From positions 992,001-1,056,000 of the forward strand of contig OZ244815.1 in assembly GCA_965220235.1 (NCBI GenBank): a DNA stretch of 64,000 bases, given 5' to 3'. Below the pieces are notes generated by a model. That model was not told where the DNA came from and did not search any database. It saw nothing but the letters and a program-made list of their open reading frames with translations. This document shows, piece by piece, positions 36,696 to 45,979 of the stretch (position 1 is its first letter; every line of letters starts with the position of its first letter). Source of the DNA: Bin55 sp965220235. Its GTDB lineage: Bacteria > Pseudomonadota > Gammaproteobacteria > Pseudomonadales > Azotimanducaceae. The translations under genes and the position numbers were made by a program.

Positions 36696-39272
36696 TCATT
36701 TGTTATCGATGTCGATCTCGTTAGCTTGGCTAACTAGGCTGTAGAGCAAATCGAGCGCTTCACGAGGCGTCAACTCATCAACATTCACGTCGGCGAGCTG
36801 TCTGATGATCTCCTCGTGTTGCGATGATTCGATAGTGTCTTCGGAAAACAGTCCGAGCGCGTCATCTTCAGGTCGCATCGCAGCACGTTCTAACTCTGTC
36901 AGCCGTTTACGCGCCTTACGTATTACCTGCGGTAGTACGCCAGCGAGTTTCGCCACGTCAATGCCGTAGCTTCGCGATGTAGCTCCTTCCTTCACGGTAT
37001 GAAGAAATGCGACGCTTCCTCGGTGCTGAACCGCTGTCATATGCACATTTGCTGCAGCGTTCTGTTCGTTTGCGAGTGCCGTGAGTTCGAAGTAATGGGT
37101 CGCGAATAACGTGAATGCGCCTACACGATCAAGCAAATCCTCGGCGATGGACAGTGCAAGTGCGAGTCCGTCGTAGGTGCTTGTTCCGCGACCTATTTCG
37201 TCGAGTAAAACCAAGCTGCTCGATGTGGCGTTATGAAGTATGTTCGCGGTCTCGCTCATTTCGACAAAAAAGGTACTACGACCACCAGCGAGATCGTCAG
37301 ATGCGCCGATACGCGTAAAAATCTGATCGACCGGACCAAGTTCCGCCGAGTCTGCGGGAACGTAGGAACCCGTGTATGCCATGATGACGAGTAGTGCGAC
37401 CTGTCGCATATAAGTGGACTTACCGCCCATATTGGGACCGGTGACAATCAACATGCGCCGTAATGGCGTCAACTCGATTGAATTCGGTACGAATGTCGCG
37501 GCTGGGTCCACGTCGAGAACGGGGTGCCTTCCCATATCTATTTTGATGGAAGAGATATCCGTGAACGTTGGACGCACGAGTTGGTGACGATGCGCGTATT
37601 GCGCGAAGGAATTGAGCACATCAAGTCGACTTAATGCGGCGGCAATTTCGCGAATACCGCCGACATCGTTTTGGAGTGTGGCAACCAACTCGTCCCAGAG
37701 TTGACGTTCTAGTACGCGTTCTTGCTCCTCGCTGTTGAGAATCCGCGCTTCAATCTCACGCAACTCCGGCGCGATGTATCGCTCAACATTTTTCAGTGTT
37801 TGCCGGCGTACGTAGTCGTCGGGAACATCGAACGCAGCTGATTTCGGCACCTCGACGTAATAACCGTGCACACGGTTATAGCCAACACGGAGATTCGCTA
37901 CGCCCGTGCGTTCGCGTTGCTTGTTTTCGAACGTCTGTAGCACGTCAGACGCATCGGTTCGCAACGCACGCACTTCAGCAAGTTCTTCGTTGTAGTCGCT
38001 CGCGATCATGCCGCCTAGACGAGTGTTAGCAGGCGGATTCTCTACTATTGCTGATTCGATTAGTTCACGGCATCTAGACAGTTCGTCGATGCGTGCGATC
38101 TCGTCAAATTCCACGGTTGGTTCGAGTTCAGCAACCAGTTCTCGAATTGTTGAAAACGCTTGCAACCCAAGGGCAAGGCGACTTAAATCACGAGGGGTTG
38201 GTTGTCGTAACGCGAGACGAGAGCCGATTCTGTGCATATCCCCGACAGGATTCAACGCCGCGCTCAAGGAGTTCATGGATAGACGTTCAAGCAATGCTGC
38301 GACGGCGCTTTGACGTCGATCCACTTCTTGAATGTCTCGAAGTGGCGAGCACAACCAGTCTCTCAAGAGTCTCGAACCCATGGGAGTTTCCGTGTAATCC
38401 ATCGTGTCAACGAGAGAACCTTTCCGTGTGCCATCGATTGAACGATTCGTGATTTCAAGGTTGTAAAGGCTCTGCGCATCAATCTGGAGGCGATTCTCGT
38501 TACGTTCCCAGCGAATACTGGATAGAAAATCAAGATCTTGACGACACGCTTGTTTGGCGTAATCCAGTACAGCACCGGCAGCGCCGATCACTGTGTGTTT
38601 TGCCGTAAGTCCGAAACCTGAGAGGTCTTGCGTCTTAAAGTGCTGAAGGAGAGATCGCTCGGTGAGAGAAGCTTCGAATTTGAGCGGATCAAGGCGAGTC
38701 GTCGTCGCACCGTTAATCGGTATGTCTGACGATTCAGCGACTAGGATCTCGGCGGGTTGTACTCGCGCGAGTATGGCCTGCAATGATTGAGTACCTTCTG
38801 CTTCCGCTACATTGAAATCGCTCGTTGATAGGTTGATCCAGGCAACTCCGAATGAATCCATGTTCGAGCTAGTTGCATGAATCGCCATCAGTGCACTATC
38901 TTTCGAAGCAGCTAGATGCGCATCTTCAGTTAGCGTGCCAGGCGTGACTATTCTGGTGACCTCTCTTTCCACGAGCTGACGCGATGAAACGTCGCCAACT
39001 TGCTCACAGATCGCGACCGACTCACCTATCTCTACTAGTGTGCGTAAATGGCGGTCTACCGAATGGAAGGGAACGCCGCACATAGGAATCGGGTCACCGC
39101 GACTCTGACCGCGGGACGTTAAAGTGATTTCAAGGAGTTCGGCTGCACGCTTAGCGTCTTCATAGAACAATTCATAGAAATCGCCCATCCGAAAGAACAG
39201 CAATATGTTTGGATGTTGTGCCTTGATTGCCCAGTATTGCCGCATGAGTGGGGTATCTTCGTTGTTAGGCAC
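36696..39272 (-). CDS. mutS: DNA mismatch repair protein MutS
   Basis: MutS recognises mismatches and starts repair. The mismatch-binding domain has FFRMGDFYELFYEDA with the Phe-x-Glu motif region at residues 28-42. The clamp and lever domains span about 260-560. The ATPase carries Walker A GPNMGGKSTYMRQ near 611 and Walker B VLLDEIGRGTSTYDG near 690. The 858 residues match the family. It is divergent from recA, with 107 bases between, and is followed by two unrelated genes on the same strand. Confidence 0.97.
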   Translation of the reverse strand: MPNNEDTPLMRQYWAIKAQHPNILLFFRMGDFYELFYEDAKRAAELLEITLTSRGQSRGDPIPMCGVPFHSVDRHLRTLVEIGESVAICEQVGDVSSRQLVEREVTRIVTPGTLTEDAHLAASKDSALMAIHATSSNMDSFGVAWINLSTSDFNVAEAEGTQSLQAILARVQPAEILVAESSDIPINGATTTRLDPLKFEASLTERSLLQHFKTQDLSGFGLTAKHTVIGAAGAVLDYAKQACRQDLDFLSSIRWERNENRLQIDAQSLYNLEITNRSIDGTRKGSLVDTMDYTETPMGSRLLRDWLCSPLRDIQEVDRRQSAVAALLERLSMNSLSAALNPVGDMHRIGSRLALRQPTPRDLSRLALGLQAFSTIRELVAELEPTVEFDEIARIDELSRCRELIESAIVENPPANTRLGGMIASDYNEELAEVRALRTDASDVLQTFENKQRERTGVANLRVGYNRVHGYYVEVPKSAAFDVPDDYVRRQTLKNVERYIAPELREIEARILNSEEQERVLERQLWDELVATLQNDVGGIREIAAALSRLDVLNSFAQYAHRHQLVRPTFTDISSIKIDMGRHPVLDVDPAATFVPNSIELTPLRRMLIVTGPNMGGKSTYMRQVALLVIMAYTGSYVPADSAELGPVDQIFTRIGASDDLAGGRSTFFVEMSETANILHNATSSSLVLLDEIGRGTSTYDGLALALSIAEDLLDRVGAFTLFATHYFELTALANEQNAAANVHMTAVQHRGSVAFLHTVKEGATSRSYGIDVAKLAGVLPQVIRKARKRLTELERAAMRPEDDALGLFSEDTIESSQHEEIIRQLADVNVDELTPREALDLLYSLVSQANEIDIDNK

Positions 39273-39351
39273 GGCTACCTGGTTGAACCTACAAGAAATG
39301 ACACTATATAGAAGAGAAGGATTTTAATTTCAATAAGTCTGATAATTTGTA

Positions 39352-39379
39352 TATACTTACGAATTGTTAGGAGGACAAC
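39352..39379 (+). promoter_or_regulatory. recA -10 and strong ribosome binding site
   Basis: A -10-like TATACT lies at 39352-39357 in an AT-rich stretch, and AGGAGG at 39369-39374 sits correctly before the GTG start. No CTG-N10-CAG LexA box is seen between mutS and recA. Confidence 0.4.
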
Positions 39380-40438
39380 GTGACAGAATCAGCAAAAGAT
39401 CGCGCACTTAAGGTAGCACTAGCGCAAATTGAACGGCAATTCGGTAAGAACGCGGTCATGCGTATGGGTGACCACGAAACGGAAGCGATCCCAGTAATCC
39501 CGACAGGATCGCTCGGATTAGATATCGCATTAGGCGTTGGTGGTCTACCGAGAGGTCGGGTTGTAGAGATTTACGGTCCTGAATCTTCAGGTAAGACATC
39601 ACTCACTTTACACGTTATTGCACAGGCGCAAAAGGCCGGCGGTACGTGTGCATTTATTGACGCAGAGCATGCACTAGACCCAATTTTTGCCGAGACACTC
39701 GGTGTCAACATAGACGACCTTCTCGTATCGCAACCGGACACGGGCGAGCAAGCGTTGGAGATTTGTGACAATATCGTACGCTCTGGTGCTGTCGATGTGG
39801 TAGTCATAGACTCGGTTGCGGCGCTCACACCCAAGGCTGAGATCGAAGGCGAGATGGGTGACACCCACGTTGGCTTGCAAGCACGATTGATGAGTCAAGC
39901 TCTCCGAAAAATGACGAGCAACATCAAGCAAAGTAACACCTTGGTGATCTTTATTAACCAGATTCGCATGAAGATCGGCGTTATGTTCGGTTCACCGGAG
40001 ACGACGTCCGGAGGTCAAGCACTTAAATTCTTCTCGTCAGTTCGTCTTGACATTCGGCGTATCAGTCAAATCAAACGCGGCGACGAAGTCGTGGGTAACC
40101 AGACACGCGTCAAGGTTCAGAAGAACAAGGTTGCGCCGCCATTTCGTCAAGCTGAATTCGAGATACTCTACGGAGAGGGTATCCACAAGAACGGTGAAAT
40201 ACTCGATCTCGGGGTTCAAGAGGACCTCATCGAGAAATCTGGAACTTGGTTTTCCTACAAGAACGAGCGTATCGGTCAAGGACGAAAGAATGCGTCCGAT
40301 TGGATGAATCATCACGAAGATGTTCGAGACCAGCTTGAACAAGAAATTCGTGAGCGACTACTACCTAAGAAAAATCAGTCGAACGAAGACGACGGTGCTG
40401 CTAACGAAGCTTCAGCGGTTGACGTAGAAGAAGCCTAG
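39380..40438 (+). CDS. recA: Recombinase RecA
   Basis: RecA forms filaments on single-stranded DNA for strand exchange and triggers LexA cleavage. Walker A is GPESSGKT at residues 66-73, and Walker B is VVVIDSVAAL. The L2 loop block FINQIRMKIGVMFGSPETTSGG is intact. The start is GTG at 39380, giving MTESAKDRALKVAL. The 352-residue protein has an acidic C-terminal tail. It is followed by recX after 108 bases. Confidence 0.98.
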   Translation: MTESAKDRALKVALAQIERQFGKNAVMRMGDHETEAIPVIPTGSLGLDIALGVGGLPRGRVVEIYGPESSGKTSLTLHVIAQAQKAGGTCAFIDAEHALDPIFAETLGVNIDDLLVSQPDTGEQALEICDNIVRSGAVDVVVIDSVAALTPKAEIEGEMGDTHVGLQARLMSQALRKMTSNIKQSNTLVIFINQIRMKIGVMFGSPETTSGGQALKFFSSVRLDIRRISQIKRGDEVVGNQTRVKVQKNKVAPPFRQAEFEILYGEGIHKNGEILDLGVQEDLIEKSGTWFSYKNERIGQGRKNASDWMNHHEDVRDQLEQEIRERLLPKKNQSNEDDGAANEASAVDVEEA

Positions 40439-40546
40439 ATTTCGTAGCATACTGTTGGTCATGGCATTCTTGTATTTAGAAAGGTGCATCTGCCGATAGC
40501 GAATCACAGCTGATTCCGTCCGGCTCACCAGCACCATATTGAGCCA

Positions 40547-41017
40547 ATGACCGAAATACGAAATTCACCAGAGCTTGAAAGGGCGATTCAAATTCTTACG
40601 CCTCGTGAGCACTCAGTCCAGGAACTGCGTCTAAAGCTACTTAAGCGAAATATTGAACACGACAAAATCGAAGCGATCATTGCATATCTGATCGAGCTAA
40701 ATTACTTATCGGATGAGCGTTTTGCAGAAGCCTACGTAGCTGAACGCGTACGTAAAGGAGATGGTCCACTCAAAATTCGTTCAAATTTGCAAAAGCGTGG
40801 AGTGGATCGTTCATTAGTCGAAAGATTCGTGTCGTCAGATGACGACATTTGGATAGAACGGGCTAGCGACGTTCTTAGCAAGCGGTTCACGTCTAACGAC
40901 GACGCAGACGGTAGGTTGCTAATAGACGAGTGGGTAAAAAGAAGGAATTTACTAATGAATCGAGGGTTTCCCTCGCACATCGTGCGAATCGCGTTGGGAG
41001 ATTTTGAGCGACCTTAA
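40547..41017 (+). CDS. recX: RecA regulator RecX
   Basis: RecX binds and disassembles RecA filaments. It is a small helical-repeat protein of 156 residues with the family blocks LTPREHSVQELRLKLLKR, YLIELNYLSDERFAEAYV and KGDGPLKIRSNLQKRGV. Its position directly downstream of recA supports the call. Confidence 0.92.
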   Translation: MTEIRNSPELERAIQILTPREHSVQELRLKLLKRNIEHDKIEAIIAYLIELNYLSDERFAEAYVAERVRKGDGPLKIRSNLQKRGVDRSLVERFVSSDDDIWIERASDVLSKRFTSNDDADGRLLIDEWVKRRNLLMNRGFPSHIVRIALGDFERP

Positions 41018-41021
41018 TTAA

Positions 41022-41054
41022 AAAGCCGCACGCGTCAAAAAACGCGCGCGGCTC
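41022..41054 (-). terminator. Intrinsic terminator of the S9 peptidase gene, shared with recX
   Basis: AGCCGC (41024-41029) pairs with GCGGCT (41048-41053) and CGCGT (41031-41035) with ACGCG (41042-41046), around a six-base loop with one A-C mismatch. On the minus strand the hairpin is followed by TTTTTAATTAA, a proper U-tract. On the plus strand the U-tract is weak, so it mainly ends the convergent peptidase transcript. Confidence 0.75.
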
Positions 41055-41080
41055 AGGTCTTTCGCCGACTTTACGGTTTG

Positions 41081-43018
41081 TTAATTCGTAGCTGAGACCG
41101 CTTGAACCTCACCGGTACCGCTGCCGATGTGCTCGTCGAGAAATGCGAGCTGACGACCATACAAATCCATAATCGTGTCACGACCAAACCAACTGTGACC
41201 TTGGTTTCCTTTATAGTGTGTCACGACCTCCTTACCAACCTTATCGAACGCTTCCTTCATGCGATGGTAGTGTTCTGGTGGAGTTCTTCGATCCTGACCT
41301 CCGTGAATGAGCATTACTGCAGCTTTCACCTTACCTGCAACATTGATAACCGAGATTGCTTCACGCTCTTCCTGAGTGCGTCCCATGGTCTGACGGATCT
41401 GCTTCACTTGTGCTACGCGCCTAGCGAGATCGCCGATGCGTAAGGTCAAGACTGGGTCATAAAGTCCAGATTGGCCGATCGCGCATTGGTACAAGTCCGG
41501 TTCTTTGGCGGCACCCATGATGGCTGCATATGCACCATAACTGCCACCGGCGATGCAAATACGATCTTTATCCGCTATGCCTTGCTGAATTGCCCATAAC
41601 GTGGCGTCAGTTACGTCATCTTGCATTTTGCCGCCGTATTCCCTGAAACCTGATTTGACGAATTCAGTTCCGCGACCTCCAGAACCACGATAGTTCACTT
41701 GTAGAACGTGATATCCACGTGATGCCAATACTTGAATGCGGCCATTGAGTCCCCACGAGTCTCGTACACCTAACGGTCCGCCATGGACGTATACCACCAT
41801 GGGTCCAGGTCGAGGCGTGTCTGTCTGTGACGTGAGGTAGCCGAAAACAGTTTTTTTATCGCGCGTTGTAAATCCGAAAGGCTCCATGTTCGCGAGTTCA
41901 CTGCTTGCGATCCCAATCTCCTCCGCACGATTTGTGATTTGATCGATTGATCCCTTATCCGCATCCAAAATCACGATTTCTGGTAACGCGTTTGCTGAGC
42001 TTACGCCGGCGACTACGAGCTTGTGATCGAACGAATAGCTAATGAGTGACACCGTACTCTCCGGAAACTGCAGTCGGATCATCTTGTGGGCTTGCGCTAA
42101 TGGGTGCGATGGATTGAGATACATCATGCGCGGAAAATGATGATTGATCGCCAACCCCCAGACGTTTCCGGTCTGATCTCCGACAGGTCCACCAACATCG
42201 AAAGTGTCGTCCATGTAGACCTTAGTGTGCTCGCCGGTGACGCGGTTGTAGATTCCTAATGCTTCAAGACCTTTAGGGTTACGCGTGTCTATTGTGAAAT
42301 ATTCGTTAGGTTTAAATGCTGCTCGTACCGGTCTCCACCCTTTCTGATCGAACGCACGTCGTGTTAAGAGCTTCCACTCGCCATTCTCTGTTCGTTCGTG
42401 CACTAGAGTTTCAGCATCATCGTTTCCACCAACATGAAAAGCAACGTCTTGTAGGTCTGGAGTGAGAATAAAACCGGCTCCAAGAGCAGGTGCTCTGGCG
42501 ATTTTCGCCGCAACAGCACCAGAAAGGAGATGCATCTTGTATAGCTCTACATATCTTCCAGATAGATGCGCGATTAAGACATGATCCGGGTCTTCTGGGA
42601 GCTGACTAAAAATACCACCACCTCGTTCCCTCTGTGCAAAGAGATCGATCGTCTGACCGGTCTTAACCACCACTTTCATGATTCCGCCGGTCGGCACATA
42701 GGCTTCCTCATTAGGAATCTTTCGTGATGGGGTCACGAGTACGGTTTCGTCATCAGCCCATGTAATGGTTGAGATGCGTTGCTTATCCGGCATTACAAAG
42801 GAAATGACGCGTTCACCAGAAAGGCGGTCGAGAACCTGCAGTTTGTTGTCCTGTTCTGCACCATCGCCAACCAGTAACGACGCGGCAAGATAAGTTCCAT
42901 TCGGTGAAATAATCACTTGATTCATGTCGAACGGTTCGAAGAACTTCCAAAGCGGTATAGGTTCCGCCATGGCAGTAGCTGCAAAGAGAAGTGTGCAGAT
43001 GAATATCAGTCGGCGCAT
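41081..43018 (-). CDS. Exported S9 family (acylaminoacyl/dipeptidyl-type) peptidase
   Basis: This is a secreted prolyl-oligopeptidase-fold serine peptidase. A signal peptide (MRRLIFICTLLFAATAMA) is followed by a beta-propeller to about residue 390 and an alpha/beta hydrolase domain. The catalytic Ser is in IAGGSYGAYAAIMGA near 493, Asp in HGGQDRRTPP near 571, and His in GNQGHSWFG near 606. The 645 residues fit the S9C group. It is the second exported S9 enzyme in the window. A ribosome-binding GGGAGC precedes the ATG. Confidence 0.88.
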   Translation of the reverse strand: MRRLIFICTLLFAATAMAEPIPLWKFFEPFDMNQVIISPNGTYLAASLLVGDGAEQDNKLQVLDRLSGERVISFVMPDKQRISTITWADDETVLVTPSRKIPNEEAYVPTGGIMKVVVKTGQTIDLFAQRERGGGIFSQLPEDPDHVLIAHLSGRYVELYKMHLLSGAVAAKIARAPALGAGFILTPDLQDVAFHVGGNDDAETLVHERTENGEWKLLTRRAFDQKGWRPVRAAFKPNEYFTIDTRNPKGLEALGIYNRVTGEHTKVYMDDTFDVGGPVGDQTGNVWGLAINHHFPRMMYLNPSHPLAQAHKMIRLQFPESTVSLISYSFDHKLVVAGVSSANALPEIVILDADKGSIDQITNRAEEIGIASSELANMEPFGFTTRDKKTVFGYLTSQTDTPRPGPMVVYVHGGPLGVRDSWGLNGRIQVLASRGYHVLQVNYRGSGGRGTEFVKSGFREYGGKMQDDVTDATLWAIQQGIADKDRICIAGGSYGAYAAIMGAAKEPDLYQCAIGQSGLYDPVLTLRIGDLARRVAQVKQIRQTMGRTQEEREAISVINVAGKVKAAVMLIHGGQDRRTPPEHYHRMKEAFDKVGKEVVTHYKGNQGHSWFGRDTIMDLYGRQLAFLDEHIGSGTGEVQAVSATN

Positions 43019-43360
43019 GACATTGCTCCCACGATGGGCATAAGGTGCCCACTAGGTCTATAGATAAGACCTGTCGCGCGGTGACGTTTGAGCTGCACCG
43101 TTCGAGGCCGCCTCATACCATAGTTACTAGCGGCAGAATGCAAAGATACTACACCTAGTGCGAGCGAATTGCAAGCGGTCAGCGTTACATGTCGGTAGAT
43201 TCCGCCCGAAAGGCGAACTGGATTCGCCTATCCGGTAGAAATACGACAGCACCTAGGATAGCGGGCACAGCGTCGCGAAAGCTGTGGAAAATCATCTGCG
43301 AGTTGATCGAAGAATTGAGCGGCGTTCCTATAATTCCGCGCCTTCCAACACCCTAGAACC
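43019..43360. promoter_or_regulatory. Divergent promoter region between S9 peptidase and alaS
   Basis: This 342-base gap has no gene I can support. It holds the alaS promoter: TTCCTATAATTCCGCGC at 43327-43343, identical over 17 bases to the rpsB promoter, with TATAAT at 43331-43336. The alaS ATG is only about 18 bases after the expected transcription start. Near the peptidase side, GGGCA (43036-43040) and TGCCC (43046-43050) form a small hairpin. Otherwise I see nothing. Confidence 0.55.
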
Positions 43361-45979
43361 ATGGATACGGCCGAGATACGCTCGACCTATTTGGCGCACT
43401 TTGCCAATCGTGGCCATCGGGTGGTCCCCTCCGCACCGCTAATCCCTAGCGACGACCCCACGATCCTATTCACAGTGGCGGGTATGGTGCAATTCAAAGA
43501 TGCTCTCACAGGTGCTGAGACGCTGTCTTATTCCCGCGCTACGTCTTGTCAGCGGTGTGTTCGCGCCGGCGGCAAACACAACGATCTCGAAAACGTTGGC
43601 TATACGGCACGGCACCATACCTTCTTTGAGATGCTCGGAAATTTCAGTTTCGGCGACTACTTCAAAGAGGAGGCGATCGAGTGGGCTTGGGAATATGTTT
43701 CTAACGTTGTAGGTTTGGATAAAGACCGTTTGTGGTTTACGGTACATCCCTCCGACGATGAAGCAAGGAAGCTCTGGGTTGAAAAGATAGGCGTAGACCC
43801 ATCGCGGGTTGTGACCCACGAGGAGAACTTTTGGGCGATGGGGGATACGGGACCATGTGGTCCGTGCGCTGAAATTTTTTTCGACCAAGGACCTTTAATT
43901 GACGGAGGACCCCCTGGGTCGAAGAATGAAGACGGTGATCGATTTCTAGAAATTTGGAATCTGGTTTTTCCGCAGTTTGACCGGCAACCTGACGGCGAGC
44001 TTCAACCACTAGCGAAACCTGGTGTTGACACGGGACTAGGACTCGAACGACTTGCCGCGATAACACAAGGTGTCGACAGCAACTATGGCATCGATCTTTT
44101 TCGACCGATTTTCGCAACGCTTCGTGACGCTCTCACGCATTCACAGACTGTCGCCCCATTAGCGGAGCCGTCATGTCGTGTGATCGCCGACCACGTCAGA
44201 TCTGCTTCATTCCTAATCAGTGACGGGATTCTGCCTGATCGTGATGGACGCGGATACGTTTTGCGACGCATTATTCGACGAGCTTTGCGTCACGGCCACA
44301 AACTCGGCATCAATGAACCTTTTTTCCATACGCTGGTAAAGCCTCTTGCGGAATCGATGGGTGACGCGTATCCAGACCTGTTAACGTCCCAGGAACGCAT
44401 CACCAAAGCACTGCTCGACGAGGAAGTGAAATTCGGCGAAACCATGCAGCGAGGTATGAACCTTCTTGAGGATGCTTTAAAGGACCTATCAGGGCAGACC
44501 TTGTCGGGTGACATCGTTTTCAAACTCTATGACACATACGGATTCCCCGTCGACCTTACGGCAGATGTTGCAAGAGAGCATGGGCTGACGATCGATCAGT
44601 CAGGATTTGACGAACTGATGAGCGAACAACAAAAGCGCGCGAGAGCAGCGGGTCAATTTCAGAGCAGAACCACTGAAGACATAAGTGTCGATGGTGTGGT
44701 CGATTTCGTGGGATATAGGCAACTTGACGGCGAATCGGACATTGTTGAGGTCCTTGCAGTTCAAGACGGAAGGTTGGTTGAAACAGACGTTCTCCGCGAC
44801 AGACAGGAAGGCGCTATCGTCCTTGATCAAACAGCGTTTTACGGCGAAGCGGGCGGGCAGATAGGTGATATTGGTTTGATTGTTCGTGAAGATTCGCAAT
44901 TTCTAGTTTCGAATGTAACGCGTTCAAACGAGCAGTTCGTTCACCATGGACAAGTGCAAAGCGGTGAGTTTTCGGCATCCCAGAACGTTCGATATAAGGT
45001 TGATTCAATCCATCGCCAAGACGTCGCCCGAAACCATTCGGCGACACATTTGCTACACGCCGCGCTAAGAGGAGCCCTTGGTGCACACGTGCAACAAAGA
45101 GGATCTCTAGTGGAAGCACCGCGATTGAGATTCGACTTCTCGCATGATCGACCGCTGACGGTAGAAGAGCGTGACGAAATCGAAACTGCAGTGAATGAGC
45201 AGATTCTTACGAATGCGGAAGTAGAAACCAACATCCTTCCGTACGACGACGCCATTGCTAGTGGAGCGATCGCACTCTTCGGAGAGAAGTACTCGGACAA
45301 CGTACGTGTCTTAAATATGGGGGACGGGTTTTCGGTCGAGCTATGTGGTGGTACGCACGTTCGACAACTTGGCGAAATCGGCTTATTTAAGATCGTTTCA
45401 GAATCTGGTATTGCCGCTGGAATTCGTCGCGTAGAAGCGATCACCGGTCGTAAAGCCTATGAACGATCTCGAGACAACGAGAAACTGTTGAGAGAAGTTG
45501 GCGATCGTGTCGCGGCTTCTGGAGATCAGCTTTCGAAACGCGTTGAACAGTTAGTGGTCGAGCGTAAAGAACTACGAAAGCAACTTGATGACGCTCTGTC
45601 CTTAAAGCTACGTGACCGTGGTGGTGAATTAGTAGCGACTGCGCAAGACATCGGTGCGGCGAAACTCGTCGCGACGATCATTGACGGTACCGTGGATACG
45701 ATGATGGCAAGCTTCGACGATGTGAGGAGTCGCTTAACCGATTTCGTTGTCGTTTTAGCTGTTGTGGATGGCAGTAAGTGTCAGGTCGTTTGTGGAGTTT
45801 CGAACTCACTCACCGGCTTAGTGAGCTCGAATGACGTCATCACTTTTCTGAGTAACCATGCCGCGATTCGAGGCGGTGGAAAACCAAACATGGCAAGGGC
45901 AGGTGGTTCTGCGACAGCTGACGAAGTGGAGCAAGGACTGGACTCGCTGCCTGAGTGGCTCGAAACTAAGCTGACGTAA
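43361..45979 (+). CDS. alaS: Alanyl-tRNA synthetase
   Basis: AlaS charges tRNA-Ala. The class II catalytic domain starts AEIRSTYLAHFANRGHRVVPSAPL. The editing domain has the zinc-binding RNHSATHLLHAALR near residue 555 and VELCGGTHV near 657. A coiled-coil and a C-terminal C-Ala domain follow, with RGGGKPNMARAGGS near 845. The 872 residues are normal. The stop overlaps lysC in a TAATG junction. Confidence 0.98.
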   Translation: MDTAEIRSTYLAHFANRGHRVVPSAPLIPSDDPTILFTVAGMVQFKDALTGAETLSYSRATSCQRCVRAGGKHNDLENVGYTARHHTFFEMLGNFSFGDYFKEEAIEWAWEYVSNVVGLDKDRLWFTVHPSDDEARKLWVEKIGVDPSRVVTHEENFWAMGDTGPCGPCAEIFFDQGPLIDGGPPGSKNEDGDRFLEIWNLVFPQFDRQPDGELQPLAKPGVDTGLGLERLAAITQGVDSNYGIDLFRPIFATLRDALTHSQTVAPLAEPSCRVIADHVRSASFLISDGILPDRDGRGYVLRRIIRRALRHGHKLGINEPFFHTLVKPLAESMGDAYPDLLTSQERITKALLDEEVKFGETMQRGMNLLEDALKDLSGQTLSGDIVFKLYDTYGFPVDLTADVAREHGLTIDQSGFDELMSEQQKRARAAGQFQSRTTEDISVDGVVDFVGYRQLDGESDIVEVLAVQDGRLVETDVLRDRQEGAIVLDQTAFYGEAGGQIGDIGLIVREDSQFLVSNVTRSNEQFVHHGQVQSGEFSASQNVRYKVDSIHRQDVARNHSATHLLHAALRGALGAHVQQRGSLVEAPRLRFDFSHDRPLTVEERDEIETAVNEQILTNAEVETNILPYDDAIASGAIALFGEKYSDNVRVLNMGDGFSVELCGGTHVRQLGEIGLFKIVSESGIAAGIRRVEAITGRKAYERSRDNEKLLREVGDRVAASGDQLSKRVEQLVVERKELRKQLDDALSLKLRDRGGELVATAQDIGAAKLVATIIDGTVDTMMASFDDVRSRLTDFVVVLAVVDGSKCQVVCGVSNSLTGLVSSNDVITFLSNHAAIRGGGKPNMARAGGSATADEVEQGLDSLPEWLETKLT

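Noticed and set aside
39273..39379. LexA (SOS) box upstream of recA
   Set aside because: No CTG-N10-CAG or close variant is present; GTATATAC is only an AT-rich palindrome.
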